A model generated the notes under the pieces. The model saw only the letters and a list, made by a program, of their open reading frames with translations. It was not told the origin of the DNA and searched no databases. From Tissierella sp032104385 (GTDB lineage: Bacteria > Bacillota > Clostridia > Tissierellales > Tissierellaceae): a stretch of 64,000 nt of DNA. Each line of letters starts with the position of its first letter. Within the stretch, counting starts at the first letter, position 1. Shown here piece after piece: positions 8,229 to 18,125 of the stretch. A program made the translations under genes and the position numbers. The DNA is taken from positions 75,890-139,889 of the forward strand of contig NZ_DAMCHJ010000008.1 in the NCBI RefSeq assembly GCF_032104385.1, in the 5' to 3' direction.

Positions 8229-10034
8229 ATGATGAAAAAAATAATAAAGTTAATAATATTGGCTTTAATAATATTAAGGCCTAACAATATATTTGCTGAA
8301 AATGTAAATTCTATTATAGTAATAGTTGACGAGTTATCAATAAAAACAGTGGAAGAATTATCACTTGATAAATGTAATCTAGGCTTTGTAAATTTAAAAT
8401 CCAGACCACCATATTCGGAAGAAGGATTATATCTATCTATAAATACTGGTAAGAAGCTGAGTTTAAAGGATATTGGTAAAAAAGATATAAAAATAAACTA
8501 TTTAGGAGATATCTTAAAAGAAGAAAAAGTCTCTTATATAGGAGATGGTAAAGCTTATTTTTTAGTTAGAAATAAGGAAGGGAATGTTAATTATAGTGAA
8601 GATTTTATAATATACAATTATAGCTGGTTAATAGAAAAAACAGATGCTTTATTAAATAAATCTGACGTATTGGTTTTAGAGTATGAAATTGAAGGTGATA
8701 AAAATAAAGTAGATATTTTAAATAAATACTTAAATAGTTATAAAGATGAACAGATAATTGTTTTGCCAAAAACTGTTGCTATGAAAGATAAGTATCTATT
8801 AAATAGATATCTTGTTCCAATTATTTATATTAATGGAAAAAATAGTGGTTTATTGACGAGTTTATCTACTAAAAGAGAAGGATTTATTGCTTTAGAAGAT
8901 ATTTCATATCAAATAAAAAAGACATATGGACATGGAAAGAAAATTGATATAGGGAAACCATTTAAATTCGTAGAAGTAGAGAATCCTAAAAAAGAATTTG
9001 AAAATATATATAAAAAAAATATGAATTTATTAATTATTGCATATTTATTTCATGGATTCGCCTATTTTTCTCAAGTACTACTTGGAATATGGATTTTGAA
9101 GTTTAATAAATTGAATAAAGGGATATATAATATATATGCTTTTACCTTGGTAAATATCTTTACATCTTTAATATTGGGATTGTTTGAATTTCATAAGACT
9201 TTTTTACCGTATTTAGTTATTCATATATCAATATCTTATTTAATTACAAGATTTATTATAGAAAGACAAATAGATTTAACTAAAATTTTGAGTATATTAA
9301 CATATAGTATAATTGTTCTAGGTATATGTTTATACCCTAATATGATTTACAATTCCTATATAGGATTCAATAATCTAGTTTATGGAGCAAGGTACTATGG
9401 ACTGAATAATGGGATTATGGGAATTTTATTAGTTTCTTCCATATTAAGTTTTTTTAGTATAACTGAATCAGTAAATATAACCATAAAAAGACTTATTGGA
9501 TTATCTATTTTTATTATAAATATGCTGGTATTATCAACATACTTTGGGGCTAATACTGGTGGATTTATAACATCTATTATATTATTTGGAATTATGGTTT
9601 GTGTTTTATTTTTCTCCGATAAAAATAATTATAGAAAATTACTTTTGTTTTTTTTAATAGGTATATCTATATTTGCTTTAAACATAATGATTGATAATAT
9701 TACAGGAGAAAATACTCATGCCCTTGGATTTTTCTATAGACTGAAGGAAAATGGCATATATGAATTGGTATCTATGGCATCTTTTAAAGCTAAGGAACTT
9801 TTTAAATTAACAATATTGCCACCATTCTCTATAGTATTGATTTTTCAAATAATTATACTTAAAAATATGAAGAAAACTATAATAAATAATGAAATTCTAA
9901 AAAAAGAAGCAATGATAATCATCATCACTTCTTTAATAGGCTTTATATTAAACGATACAGGAATCATAACACTTATCTATATGATTAATTATTTGGTATT
10001 AAGAATAATTAGTGATACTAAAACTGTAGAATAG
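8229..10034 (+). CDS. large membrane protein with extracytoplasmic phosphatase-like domain, unknown
   Basis: 601 residues. A signal-like N-terminus ending near residue 24 leads into a domain of about 230 residues (SIIVIVDELSIKTVEELS; VLVLEYEIEGDKNK; IPIIYINGK), then about ten hydrophobic helices from residue 265 to the end. The order of strands and the lone Asp near the start recall the alkaline-phosphatase superfamily fold found in some membrane phosphodiesterases, but I do not see the full set of metal ligands, so any catalytic claim is weak. The context (a GH3 wall lipoprotein and a small membrane protein upstream) points to envelope work. Two adjacent ATGs (8229, 8232) are possible starts. 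Confidence 0.65.
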   Translation: MMKKIIKLIILALIILRPNNIFAENVNSIIVIVDELSIKTVEELSLDKCNLGFVNLKSRPPYSEEGLYLSINTGKKLSLKDIGKKDIKINYLGDILKEEKVSYIGDGKAYFLVRNKEGNVNYSEDFIIYNYSWLIEKTDALLNKSDVLVLEYEIEGDKNKVDILNKYLNSYKDEQIIVLPKTVAMKDKYLLNRYLVPIIYINGKNSGLLTSLSTKREGFIALEDISYQIKKTYGHGKKIDIGKPFKFVEVENPKKEFENIYKKNMNLLIIAYLFHGFAYFSQVLLGIWILKFNKLNKGIYNIYAFTLVNIFTSLILGLFEFHKTFLPYLVIHISISYLITRFIIERQIDLTKILSILTYSIIVLGICLYPNMIYNSYIGFNNLVYGARYYGLNNGIMGILLVSSILSFFSITESVNITIKRLIGLSIFIINMLVLSTYFGANTGGFITSIILFGIMVCVLFFSDKNNYRKLLLFFLIGISIFALNIMIDNITGENTHALGFFYRLKENGIYELVSMASFKAKELFKLTILPPFSIVLIFQIIILKNMKKTIINNEILKKEAMIIIITSLIGFILNDTGIITLIYMINYLVLRIISDTKTVE

Positions 10035-10047
10035 AGGCTATTCTTTT
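10029..10047. terminator. short hairpin at the convergent gene ends
   Basis: Stem GAATAG (10029-10034) with CTATTC (10038-10043), then TTTT. It spans the last codons of both the large membrane protein and the convergent MFS gene. Confidence 0.5.
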
Positions 10048-11180
10048 ATATGAAGTTTAGATATAATAATAATTGCTAAAGCTGACGAAAAACTAGCTAT
10101 TCCTATGATAAGTTTAAAACCTCCAAAATTATAAATAACAGGGGCAACTATGCTATAAAATGTTATTGTTATAGCGTTCATAGTATAGAACAAACTCATA
10201 AAAGTTCCTCTTTTTTCAGGAAAAATTTCTGAACACAATGCTTGGTAAGAAGTCCAACCACCATCCAATCCAAAGGAAAATACTGTTGTAAATCCTAGTA
10301 CAAAAAATAAAGAATGAAAATAAGGGATTGGAGCTATGGCCAATACCATAATAGCAAACAATATTTTAGATATTTTAAATTTACCAAGTTTATCTGAAAA
10401 GACTGCAGAAAAAAGGATTCCAGAGATTGTACCAATGGCAATGATGGTATAGGAAATTCCAATATTTACTTGGGAAACGTTGAAATTGTTTGATAAATAT
10501 ATACTCAGATAATTTAATATTAAAGATGGTGCAGTAAGTAATAGAAATACAGTAATTAATACTTTTTTAGCAGTTGAACTTTTCAAAAGGGATAAGAATT
10601 CATTTTTATCTACCTTTACATTAGGTGATTTATTGGTTTCTGGTAAATAACTTAATAAAATTAAAGATAATATTCCTACAATAGCTAAGGGCATATATAT
10701 CACCATAAGATTATTATATTTACTTACTAAATAGGTAGCGTAAATAGGACTAACTAGGATAGCAATACCAAAGGCTGTTCTAAGTAAACCAGAGGCTTTT
10801 CCACGATTTTCATAGGAGATAAACTCAGATATGTAGGAAAGATTTGTACCACTTATAGAAAAATAAGCGAAGCCAATGAATATTCTAGCAAAGGCAAAAA
10901 CATATGGAGACTTTGCAAAACCACCAACAATAGAGCCAAATATAAATAAAATTAGTGATATGGCTAGACTTTTTTTCTTACCTTGTTTATCGGCAAATAC
11001 CCCTAGATAAGGAACTAAAAAACCAATAGCTGAGTATCCTAGATTAAATAATATTACCATACCCTCTTTTATGGAGAAATGATTAGCAAGAAAAGGTGCT
11101 AAAGGACCAACTATGCCCATTTCCATGGCTATTATCAATTGAATTAAGAATGTAGTTAAAAACATTAATATACTATTCAT
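10038..11180 (-). CDS. MFS transporter
   Basis: About 380 residues and 12 hydrophobic helices. The loop after helix 2, GVFADKQGKKKSLA, is the MFS motif A (G-x-x-x-D-x-x-G-x-K). FARIFIGFAYFSISG in helix 4 and a repeat-type loop, SDKLGKFKISK, in the second half complete the pattern. I start at 11180 because GGAGG lies seven bases before it; a longer reading to 11243 runs through that site. The substrate cannot be predicted; the sequence looks like the drug or sugar-efflux branches. It is divergent from the ABC transporter gene, about 125 bases away. Confidence 0.85.
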   Translation of the reverse strand: MNSILMFLTTFLIQLIIAMEMGIVGPLAPFLANHFSIKEGMVILFNLGYSAIGFLVPYLGVFADKQGKKKSLAISLILFIFGSIVGGFAKSPYVFAFARIFIGFAYFSISGTNLSYISEFISYENRGKASGLLRTAFGIAILVSPIYATYLVSKYNNLMVIYMPLAIVGILSLILLSYLPETNKSPNVKVDKNEFLSLLKSSTAKKVLITVFLLLTAPSLILNYLSIYLSNNFNVSQVNIGISYTIIAIGTISGILFSAVFSDKLGKFKISKILFAIMVLAIAPIPYFHSLFFVLGFTTVFSFGLDGGWTSYQALCSEIFPEKRGTFMSLFYTMNAITITFYSIVAPVIYNFGGFKLIIGIASFSSALAIIIISKLHIKE

Positions 11181-11304
11181 TTTACGCCTCCAATCTTTAA
11201 TGATTAATGAGTATATATTATAATACAATTGAAAAAAAAGCAAAGCTATTATATAATGTTCGTGACTCGAAATATTTTATTAAATTGTTAAGGGGAGTGA
11301 TTAT

Positions 11305-13035
11305 TTGATTAAAAGATTTGCATCATATTATAAACCCTATAAAAAATTATTTTTTATAGATATGTTTTTTGCCCTTCTTATATCTATATCTGATCTGATT
11401 TTTCCGATTTTCACTAGAAAGATGATAAATAACATAATCCCAGAAGGCAGAATGGATTTGTTAGTGAGATGGACGATTATAATGATTTTATTATTTATTC
11501 TTAGATATATAAGCAATTATATCGTATTATACTGGGGGCATATTTTGGGTGTTAAAATTGAGCATGATATGAGAAGAGATATATTTTCTCATTTACAATC
11601 TTTGCCTTTCAGCTATTATGACAATACTAAGACAGGTCATATAATGTCTAGAATAGTAAATGATTTGAGAGATATAACAGAACTTGCTCATCATGGACCA
11701 GAGGATTTATTTATATCTTTAGTAATGCTATTAGGTTCTTTTGTAGTGCTAATTAGAATTGAATGGAGGCTTACTTTAATTCTATTTACATTTATTCCTA
11801 TTGCAATATGGTTTATTATGTCAAAAAGAAATAGAATGTCAAATTCATTTAGGGAAGTAAGGAAAAAGATTGCAAACGTAAATTCACAACTTGAAAATAG
11901 TATTTCAGGAATTAGAGTTGCAAAATCATTTACCAATGAGGAGTATGAAATCGAAAAGTTTAATGAGGGAAACCTTAAATTTAGCAATGCCAGGAAAGGG
12001 TCATACAAAGTTATGGCTGAATTTTTAGCAGGAATTGGAATTATGTCAAGTATACTTAATTTATTAGTAATAAGTCTTGGTGGTTATTTTGTATATAGGG
12101 ATATAATTAATTTTGGGGATTTGTTTTCATTCACTCTTTATGTTAATTTCTTTATGCAGCCAATCAGAAGGTTGTCTGAATTTTCTCAACAATTTCAAGA
12201 TGGTATGACGGGATTTGAAAGGTTTATTGAGATCATGAATATAGAATCTGATATTACCGATAAAGAATGTGCAATAGAATTAGATGATGTAAAGGGAAAT
12301 ATTAAATTTAATAATGTATCCTTTAGTTACAATAATGGTAAGAATACAGTACTTTCCAATTTGGATCTTTCCATTGATGCAGGAAAAACTATAGCTTTAG
12401 TTGGACCTTCAGGTGCAGGAAAGACTACACTATGTCATCTTATTCCACGATTTTATGAAATAGAAGAAGGAGAAATATTAGTAGATGATATAGACATTAG
12501 GGATATTAAAATTAAAAGCTTGAGAAAGAAAATAGGATTAGTTCAGCAAGAAGTATTTTTATTTACTGGTACAATTAGAGATAATATAATATATGGAAAT
12601 CCTGAGGCAAAGGATGAAGAAATAATTGAGGCAGCTAAAAAAGCAAGAATACATGATTTCATATTATCTTTACCAGATGGATATAATACCTATATAGGTG
12701 AGAAAGGAGTAAAATTATCTGGAGGGCAAAAACAGAGAATTTCAATTGCCAGATTATTTTTAAAAAACCCTCCAATTTTAATACTAGATGAAGCTACTTC
12801 AGCACTTGATAATGAAACTGAAATAATGATACAAAAATCTTTGGAAGATTTATCTAAGGGAAGAACCACATTAGTAATAGCCCATAGATTATCAACAATA
12901 AAAAATGCCGATGAAATTCTAGTATTGACTTCTGATGGAATTGCAGAAAGTGGAAATCATGAAGAATTGTTAAAAAAAGATAATTTATATGCTAAGCTAT
13001 ATAAATCTCAATTTAAGGATTTATTGGAAGAATAG
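11305..13035 (+). CDS. ABC exporter, fused permease and ATPase (MsbA/LmrA type)
   Basis: 576 residues. Six membrane helices in residues 15-300 form the type I exporter domain. The ATPase follows, with Walker A GPSGAGKTT near residue 370, Q-loop VQQEVFLFTGT, signature LSGGQKQRISIAR, Walker B ILILDEATSALD and switch His in VIAHRLST. It should work as a homodimer or as half of a heterodimer, exporting a lipid, drug or peptide; no partner is adjacent, which favours a homodimer. Start TTG with AAGGGGAGTGA upstream. The helices and motifs are all intact. Confidence 0.93.
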   Translation: MIKRFASYYKPYKKLFFIDMFFALLISISDLIFPIFTRKMINNIIPEGRMDLLVRWTIIMILLFILRYISNYIVLYWGHILGVKIEHDMRRDIFSHLQSLPFSYYDNTKTGHIMSRIVNDLRDITELAHHGPEDLFISLVMLLGSFVVLIRIEWRLTLILFTFIPIAIWFIMSKRNRMSNSFREVRKKIANVNSQLENSISGIRVAKSFTNEEYEIEKFNEGNLKFSNARKGSYKVMAEFLAGIGIMSSILNLLVISLGGYFVYRDIINFGDLFSFTLYVNFFMQPIRRLSEFSQQFQDGMTGFERFIEIMNIESDITDKECAIELDDVKGNIKFNNVSFSYNNGKNTVLSNLDLSIDAGKTIALVGPSGAGKTTLCHLIPRFYEIEEGEILVDDIDIRDIKIKSLRKKIGLVQQEVFLFTGTIRDNIIYGNPEAKDEEIIEAAKKARIHDFILSLPDGYNTYIGEKGVKLSGGQKQRISIARLFLKNPPILILDEATSALDNETEIMIQKSLEDLSKGRTTLVIAHRLSTIKNADEILVLTSDGIAESGNHEELLKKDNLYAKLYKSQFKDLLEE

Positions 13036-13094
13036 TATCAAAAGCATCTCCCATATCATATTATATTAAAGGAATATAAAGGGGAGGTGTTTTT

Positions 13095-13412
13095 ATGTAT
13101 TATGATTATCCTGAATTATATTACAGAATCTATCCTAAGGTTATAGCAGCAGTAAATGAACATTTGGATGAAAATTATTCTATGGAGAATATTACTAAGG
13201 AGCAAATGGAGAAAATGGTTGATGACATATATATAAAAATGGTACATGAATGTCCAGAGATACATGAAGATCCATATGAAAGAAGGTATAGAGGAAGAGT
13301 CAGAGCTGAGCAAAGGGTGTTTTATGGAAGGAGTAGGATTCTTAGGGATTTAATAACAATATTATTGATTTCAGAGATATTCAGAAGAAATCAAAGTTTT
13401 TATCCATTATAA
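13095..13412 (+). CDS. small basic protein, unknown
   Basis: 105 residues starting MYYDYPELYYRIYPKVIAA. The N-terminal half is an amphipathic alpha-helical region (VNEHLDENYSMENITKEQ); the C-terminal half is Arg-rich (RRYRGRVRAEQRVFYGRSR) with a short hydrophobic patch, LRDLITILLISEIF. There is no signal peptide. GGGGAGGTG precedes the ATG and a clear terminator follows, so it is a real single gene. I do not know the family. Confidence 0.7.
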   Translation: MYYDYPELYYRIYPKVIAAVNEHLDENYSMENITKEQMEKMVDDIYIKMVHECPEIHEDPYERRYRGRVRAEQRVFYGRSRILRDLITILLISEIFRRNQSFYPL

Positions 13413-13413
13413 T

Positions 13414-13438
13414 AAATAGGCTGAAAGCAGCCTATTTT
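13414..13438 (+). terminator. intrinsic terminator
   Basis: 10-bp stem AAATAGGCTG / CAGCCTATTT with an AAAG loop, followed by a short T-rich tail. It closes the small basic protein gene. Confidence 0.8.
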
Positions 13439-13593
13439 AGTTTGAATATTGTTTTTTGGGAAATATATATATAAGAATATAAAATGTAAAAGCTTTGTAA
13501 CTATTTATTAATTTATTTGTAACCAATAGAATTAATATTTATAATATGCTAGAATTAAATATAGCATAGTCAATATATAGAGAGGTGACATAA

Positions 13594-14442
13594 ATGAAAA
13601 GAAAACATGTTTTTTTAGCTGCTATTATACTATTTTTAATTGGCAGTACATCAGTAAAGTTCTTTTTTAATTCGACGAATACAGTTGTAGCTGTAAGTGT
13701 AGTAGATACCTTAGATATAATGGGAGAAAAAAATCCTATTAATAGAGCATTAGATCAAGAAATCAGACAAATTAAAGAAGAGCGATTTAAAGCTGAAATG
13801 GAAGCTAAAAGAATAGAAGAAGAAAAAATTGCAGAAGAAAGAGTTAAAAATGGTAAAATAGCTTATTTAACCTTTGATGATGGGCCGTCTAAACAATCAA
13901 CACCTGCAATATTAGACATATTATCTGAATATGATATTAAAGCTACTTTTTTTGTTTTAGGGAGAATGGCAAAACTTAATCCAGATATGATAAAGAGAAT
14001 TAATGAAGAAGGCCATTCAATTGGACATCATTCTTATAGTCATAATTATGGTTATATCTATAAAAATACCAATAATTTTTTAGGGGAATTAAAATTAACA
14101 GAAAAGGTACTTAAAGATATTTTAGGAGAAGATTTTGAAACAAAATTATTAAGATTACCAGGTGGTTCTTTTGAAAAGCATAAGCAAAAGTTTTTAAAGG
14201 TGACAGGAGATTTGGGATATAAAAATTACAATTGGAATGCGTTAAATGGCGATGCAGAAGGAGTAAGTTTGCCAAAAGATAAATTAGTAAATAGATTAAA
14301 GTCTACAGCTAAAGGGAAGAAGGAAATTATTATACTAATGCATGATACTGATGCTAAGAAAACAACAGTGGAAGCTTTGCCTGAAATAATAGATTATCTT
14401 ATAAAAGAAGGGTACGAATTTAGGGCATTGGATCAATACTAA
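13594..14442 (+). CDS. polysaccharide deacetylase (NodB homology domain), membrane-anchored
   Basis: 282 residues. An N-terminal membrane anchor or signal (residues 6-24) is followed by a charged, probably coiled-coil stretch (EIRQIKEERFKAEMEAKRIE), then the NodB domain from residue 88. Metal and catalytic residues are visible: TFDDGPS (Asp95, Asp96), HSIGHHSYSH, RLPGGS, and the C-terminal ILMHDTDAKKTT. Such enzymes remove acetyl groups from peptidoglycan or related glycans outside the membrane. It lies 19 bases before a two-component regulator, which may control wall modification. Confidence 0.92.
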   Translation: MKRKHVFLAAIILFLIGSTSVKFFFNSTNTVVAVSVVDTLDIMGEKNPINRALDQEIRQIKEERFKAEMEAKRIEEEKIAEERVKNGKIAYLTFDDGPSKQSTPAILDILSEYDIKATFFVLGRMAKLNPDMIKRINEEGHSIGHHSYSHNYGYIYKNTNNFLGELKLTEKVLKDILGEDFETKLLRLPGGSFEKHKQKFLKVTGDLGYKNYNWNALNGDAEGVSLPKDKLVNRLKSTAKGKKEIIILMHDTDAKKTTVEALPEIIDYLIKEGYEFRALDQY

Positions 14443-14461
14443 GATTGGGATGTGATTTTTA

Positions 14462-15157
14462 ATGGATAAATCAATTCTTGTGGTAGAAGATGAATCTTCT
14501 ATAAGAAAGTTTGTAAAAATAAACTTAGAGAGAAATGGTTTCAAAGTACTTGAAGCTGAAAGTGGAGAAGAAGGAATAGCAATAGCAAGAAAAGAAAAAA
14601 TAGATATGGTAATTCTGGATATTATGCTACCAGGAATTGATGGATTTCAAGTATGTAAGGTTTTACGAGAAGAATTTCCAAATTTAGGGATAATAATGCT
14701 AACGGCTAAATCTCAAGATGTAGATAAAATAATGGGGTTAGAATATGGAACAGATGATTATATGACTAAGCCATTTAATCCAACGGAGTTAGTCTTGAGG
14801 GTAAAATCTTTAGTAAGAAGGATAGAGTCATCGGAGGACATAGAGGAAAGCACTATATTAGTTTCTAAACCTTTTGAAATAGATACTTATTCTCGTAAGT
14901 TTTATAAAGAAAGTTGTGAAATAGAACTTACTCCTACGGAATATGCTATAGCTAAACTCTTTCTTCAAAATCCTGGAAGAGCTTTTAAAAGAGATGAGAT
15001 TTTAAACCTAGTATGGGGATATGACTTTGTAGGGGATTCTAAAATTGTAGATGTGAATATCAGAAGACTTAGAGCTAAAATAGAATATGACTCTAGTAAT
15101 CCTAGTTTTATAGAAACGGTTTGGGGAATTGGATATAGATGGAAGAATGTAGATTAA
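14462..15157 (+). CDS. response regulator, OmpR/PhoB family
   Basis: 231 residues. The receiver domain spans residues 1-120, with the acidic pair at VVEDES, the phospho-acceptor Asp53 in MVILDIMLPG, Thr in IIMLTAK and Lys in YMTKPFNP. The C-terminal winged helix has the typical ELTPTEYAIAKLF start and ends VWGIGYRWKN. It is the DNA-binding partner of the histidine kinase 45 bases downstream. Its targets are not known; the deacetylase just upstream and the lipoprotein after the kinase are the obvious candidates. Confidence 0.95.
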   Translation: MDKSILVVEDESSIRKFVKINLERNGFKVLEAESGEEGIAIARKEKIDMVILDIMLPGIDGFQVCKVLREEFPNLGIIMLTAKSQDVDKIMGLEYGTDDYMTKPFNPTELVLRVKSLVRRIESSEDIEESTILVSKPFEIDTYSRKFYKESCEIELTPTEYAIAKLFLQNPGRAFKRDEILNLVWGYDFVGDSKIVDVNIRRLRAKIEYDSSNPSFIETVWGIGYRWKNVD

Positions 15158-15202
15158 AAAATCTATCGATTAGCTATAGTATTGAGAGTAGAGGAAATAT
15201 AA

Positions 15203-16603
15203 ATGAAAAAAAGTATAAAAATTAGATTGGTTAAGAACTTTATGCTAATAATTATTATAACTGTAGTTATTTTAGAGATTGTTCTCATAAACGGTGTAAA
15301 GGATTATTATTATAAAAATATTGAGGATATACTTACTAATCAAATAGAGTTTTCTATAGATTATTATTTAAGATATTTTTCATCTGATACATTGGAAGAT
15401 ACTGTTGTAGACGATGTAGATGCATTTTGGCAACATACAACAGCACAAGTTCAGATACTTAATTTTGATGGTGAGTTATTAATGGATTCATTAGGGGTTA
15501 CAAATGATAATTCTAATTTGTATCCAGATATAAAAAATGCAGTAAATGGGCAAAAGGGTGTTTGGGTAGGAAATGTAAACTATTATAATAGCCCAGTAAT
15601 GTCTGTTTCTATACCTATAAAGGATAGAGATAAAATTATAGGACTTATTAGATTTATTACCTCTCTTAAAGGAACAAATGATATGATAAAATCTATTTCT
15701 TTTTTATTATTGGGGATGGGACTTATAGTTATATTTATCTCTGGTATAGTAAGTATTTTTCTTGCAGATTCAATTGTAAGACCTCTTAAAGAAGTGACAG
15801 AGATAGCAGAAAAAATGGCTGATGGACAGCTTAAAGTCAGAAGTAATATTCAGTTGCAAGATGAGATTGGTAAATTGTCAGATACATTAAATTATATGGC
15901 TGAAGAATTAATCAAGAAAGAGCAGATAAAAAATGACTTTATATCTTCTATATCCCACGAGCTTCGCACTCCACTTACATCTATAAAAGGATGGGCTATT
16001 ACACTAAAATCTGAAGACTTTGGTGGAAATGAAATTGTATTAGATGGACTTGAGATAATTGAAAAAGAAAGTGATAGACTTAGTAATATGGTTGAAGATC
16101 TTCTGGATTTTTCTAGATTTGTTTCTGGAAGAATAAAGTTAGAAAATGATGAGTTCCAGATAAAGGATACAATTGGAATGATTGGAAAACAATTAACTCC
16201 TAGAGCTATAAATAATAGAATTGAATTTATTATAAATATAGATCAAGGTCTTGGATATATGCTTGGAGATGAAAATAGAATAAAGCAAGTACTTATCAAT
16301 CTCTTAGATAATGCATTTAAATTTACATCAGAAGATGGTAAGGTCATTTTAAATGCATATAAAGAAGATGATAATCTAGTATTAGAAGTAAAGGATACAG
16401 GAATTGGCATATCTGAAGAGGATTTACCTAAGATAAAGGAAAAATTTTATAAAGGCAAAAATAGTAAATCCCATAGTGGGATTGGGTTATCTATTTGTGA
16501 TGAAATCGTTAAACTTCATAATGGAATTATGGAAATAACATCAAATATTAACGAAGGAACGAAGGTAACTATAAAGCTGCCACTAAGGGAGGCTTTTAAA
16601 TGA
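15203..16603 (+). CDS. membrane sensor histidine kinase
   Basis: 466 residues. Two membrane helices (about residues 11-31 and 164-188) bound an extracellular sensor domain of about 130 residues. A HAMP domain follows, then the H-box SISHELRTPLTS with phospho-accepting His252. The ATPase domain has the N-box LINLLDNAFKFT, VKDTGIGI, and a GIGLSICDEIVKLH G2 box. It pairs with the OmpR-family regulator upstream. Its last four bases overlap the next gene (ATGA), which implies translational coupling with the lipoprotein and suggests that the lipoprotein helps in sensing. Confidence 0.94.
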   Translation: MKKSIKIRLVKNFMLIIIITVVILEIVLINGVKDYYYKNIEDILTNQIEFSIDYYLRYFSSDTLEDTVVDDVDAFWQHTTAQVQILNFDGELLMDSLGVTNDNSNLYPDIKNAVNGQKGVWVGNVNYYNSPVMSVSIPIKDRDKIIGLIRFITSLKGTNDMIKSISFLLLGMGLIVIFISGIVSIFLADSIVRPLKEVTEIAEKMADGQLKVRSNIQLQDEIGKLSDTLNYMAEELIKKEQIKNDFISSISHELRTPLTSIKGWAITLKSEDFGGNEIVLDGLEIIEKESDRLSNMVEDLLDFSRFVSGRIKLENDEFQIKDTIGMIGKQLTPRAINNRIEFIINIDQGLGYMLGDENRIKQVLINLLDNAFKFTSEDGKVILNAYKEDDNLVLEVKDTGIGISEEDLPKIKEKFYKGKNSKSHSGIGLSICDEIVKLHNGIMEITSNINEGTKVTIKLPLREAFK

Positions 16604-18105
16604 AAAAAGTATATTTGATTATATCTACTATAATCCTAGTTGTTTTTTTAAGTTCTTGTAGTGTTAATAAATTTGAAATAAAAGATAGGATAAAGACTCC
16701 AGAAAATAATTTGCCACCTATAGAAGGAAAATGGACTATGGATAAGTTCATTGATAGTCCTTATAAAAAAGGAGAAGTAGAAGATTCTGAAAATTTAACG
16801 GGAAAAGAAGCTTTATTTCATAAATCTGCTATAGTAATAGGTGAGAATTATGCTATAGAACCAACCTATAGATTGAAGAATGTAAAGCTTGCTGATTATT
16901 TATTATATAAATATAAAATAGAACCTAAAGAACTGGGGATTTCAGATGATAATGCTCAAATAATAACCATATATAGTAATGATCAATATTTTCATGAATT
17001 TATTAAATATAATGATAATGAAATGATTACATTTATTGAAGATAGATTTTATTTTTTAAAAAAGAGTGTTGACCAAATAAGTAAGGAAGAAATTGATAGG
17101 TATATAAATATTGAAGAGAGTATCATGAGAATTTCAAATACTGAGGAAGTTGATACTTTACGTTCAGGCATCCTTTTAGGAATAAAATCTCGCTTTTATG
17201 ATGAAACGAATCATCTTGATACCTGGGAATATAAGACTATTTGGATTCGAGCAAATAATCGTAGTATAGCTTCTATATATGAAATGGGAAATCTATTAGT
17301 ACCAAGAAAAAAAGGATTTTGGTTAGTAAATGTAGAAAGAGAAAATATAGATAACTCTTTAAATGATAAAATTAAAGCAATACAAAAAGGGGATATTAAA
17401 GAAGAATTTCTTGATAATAGAGAAGCCTACTCATTTGGAGCTCTTTTGGAATCAAGGGCAAAGACTTTATATCCATCTATACTTAAGAATATTTTATACA
17501 TTGGTAATGATTATATCTCTACAGAATTAATTGATTTATCAAATGGGAAAAGAAACTTAAAAGTTTATCCAATTGATCACTTAGAAGATGAAAGACCTAT
17601 TAAAATTTCAGATATAATTGGTCAAGAGGGATTGAGCGTATTTAAAGAAGGTGCTCAAAATGCAATTAAAACAAATTCAAATATACTACTGGATGAGGAA
17701 AGTTTTGGATTAGCTCGAAGAAATGGATACTGGATTATGAAGGGAAGAATAAATTATAAAAGTGATGACGAAGAATATTATAAGGATTATAATATAAAAA
17801 CAATTCCTCCTAAAGAATTAGTTAATTACGATAAGTTGACTATACCCTGGAGCATTGTAAAATCAAAAGTACCTGAAGCTATAGATGCTTTTACATCACC
17901 TAATGAAGATATAATAATAATCGTGACTAGAAGAAATTTATTATTATATTCAATTAATAACAATGAAATATCTCAAAATGAAATAGGTAGAATTAAAATG
18001 GATAATTCAGAAACTGTTATTATGGCAGAATGGGCTACAGGTAGATATACTATGTTATGGGAAGAAGAATTTTTGAAAAATGAAACGGAAGTAATAAAAT
18101 ATTAA
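16600..18105 (+). CDS. lipoprotein of unknown function coupled to the sensor kinase
   Basis: 501 residues. The signal peptide ends in the lipobox LSSC (Cys20). The rest is extracellular, with alternating strands (IVIGENYAIEPTYRLKNVKL; KGFWLVNVERENID; GFWLVNVER-type repeats such as NGYWIMKGRINY), suggesting repeated beta domains, and no recognised enzyme motif. The start overlaps the stop of the kinase gene. The close coupling suggests an accessory sensor for the two-component system, by analogy with kinase-linked lipoproteins such as YycH; that is inference, since I see no clear homology. Confidence 0.75.
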   Translation: MKKVYLIISTIILVVFLSSCSVNKFEIKDRIKTPENNLPPIEGKWTMDKFIDSPYKKGEVEDSENLTGKEALFHKSAIVIGENYAIEPTYRLKNVKLADYLLYKYKIEPKELGISDDNAQIITIYSNDQYFHEFIKYNDNEMITFIEDRFYFLKKSVDQISKEEIDRYINIEESIMRISNTEEVDTLRSGILLGIKSRFYDETNHLDTWEYKTIWIRANNRSIASIYEMGNLLVPRKKGFWLVNVERENIDNSLNDKIKAIQKGDIKEEFLDNREAYSFGALLESRAKTLYPSILKNILYIGNDYISTELIDLSNGKRNLKVYPIDHLEDERPIKISDIIGQEGLSVFKEGAQNAIKTNSNILLDEESFGLARRNGYWIMKGRINYKSDDEEYYKDYNIKTIPPKELVNYDKLTIPWSIVKSKVPEAIDAFTSPNEDIIIIVTRRNLLLYSINNNEISQNEIGRIKMDNSETVIMAEWATGRYTMLWEEEFLKNETEVIKY

Positions 18106-18125
18106 GCAAAAAATGGGGGATGGGA

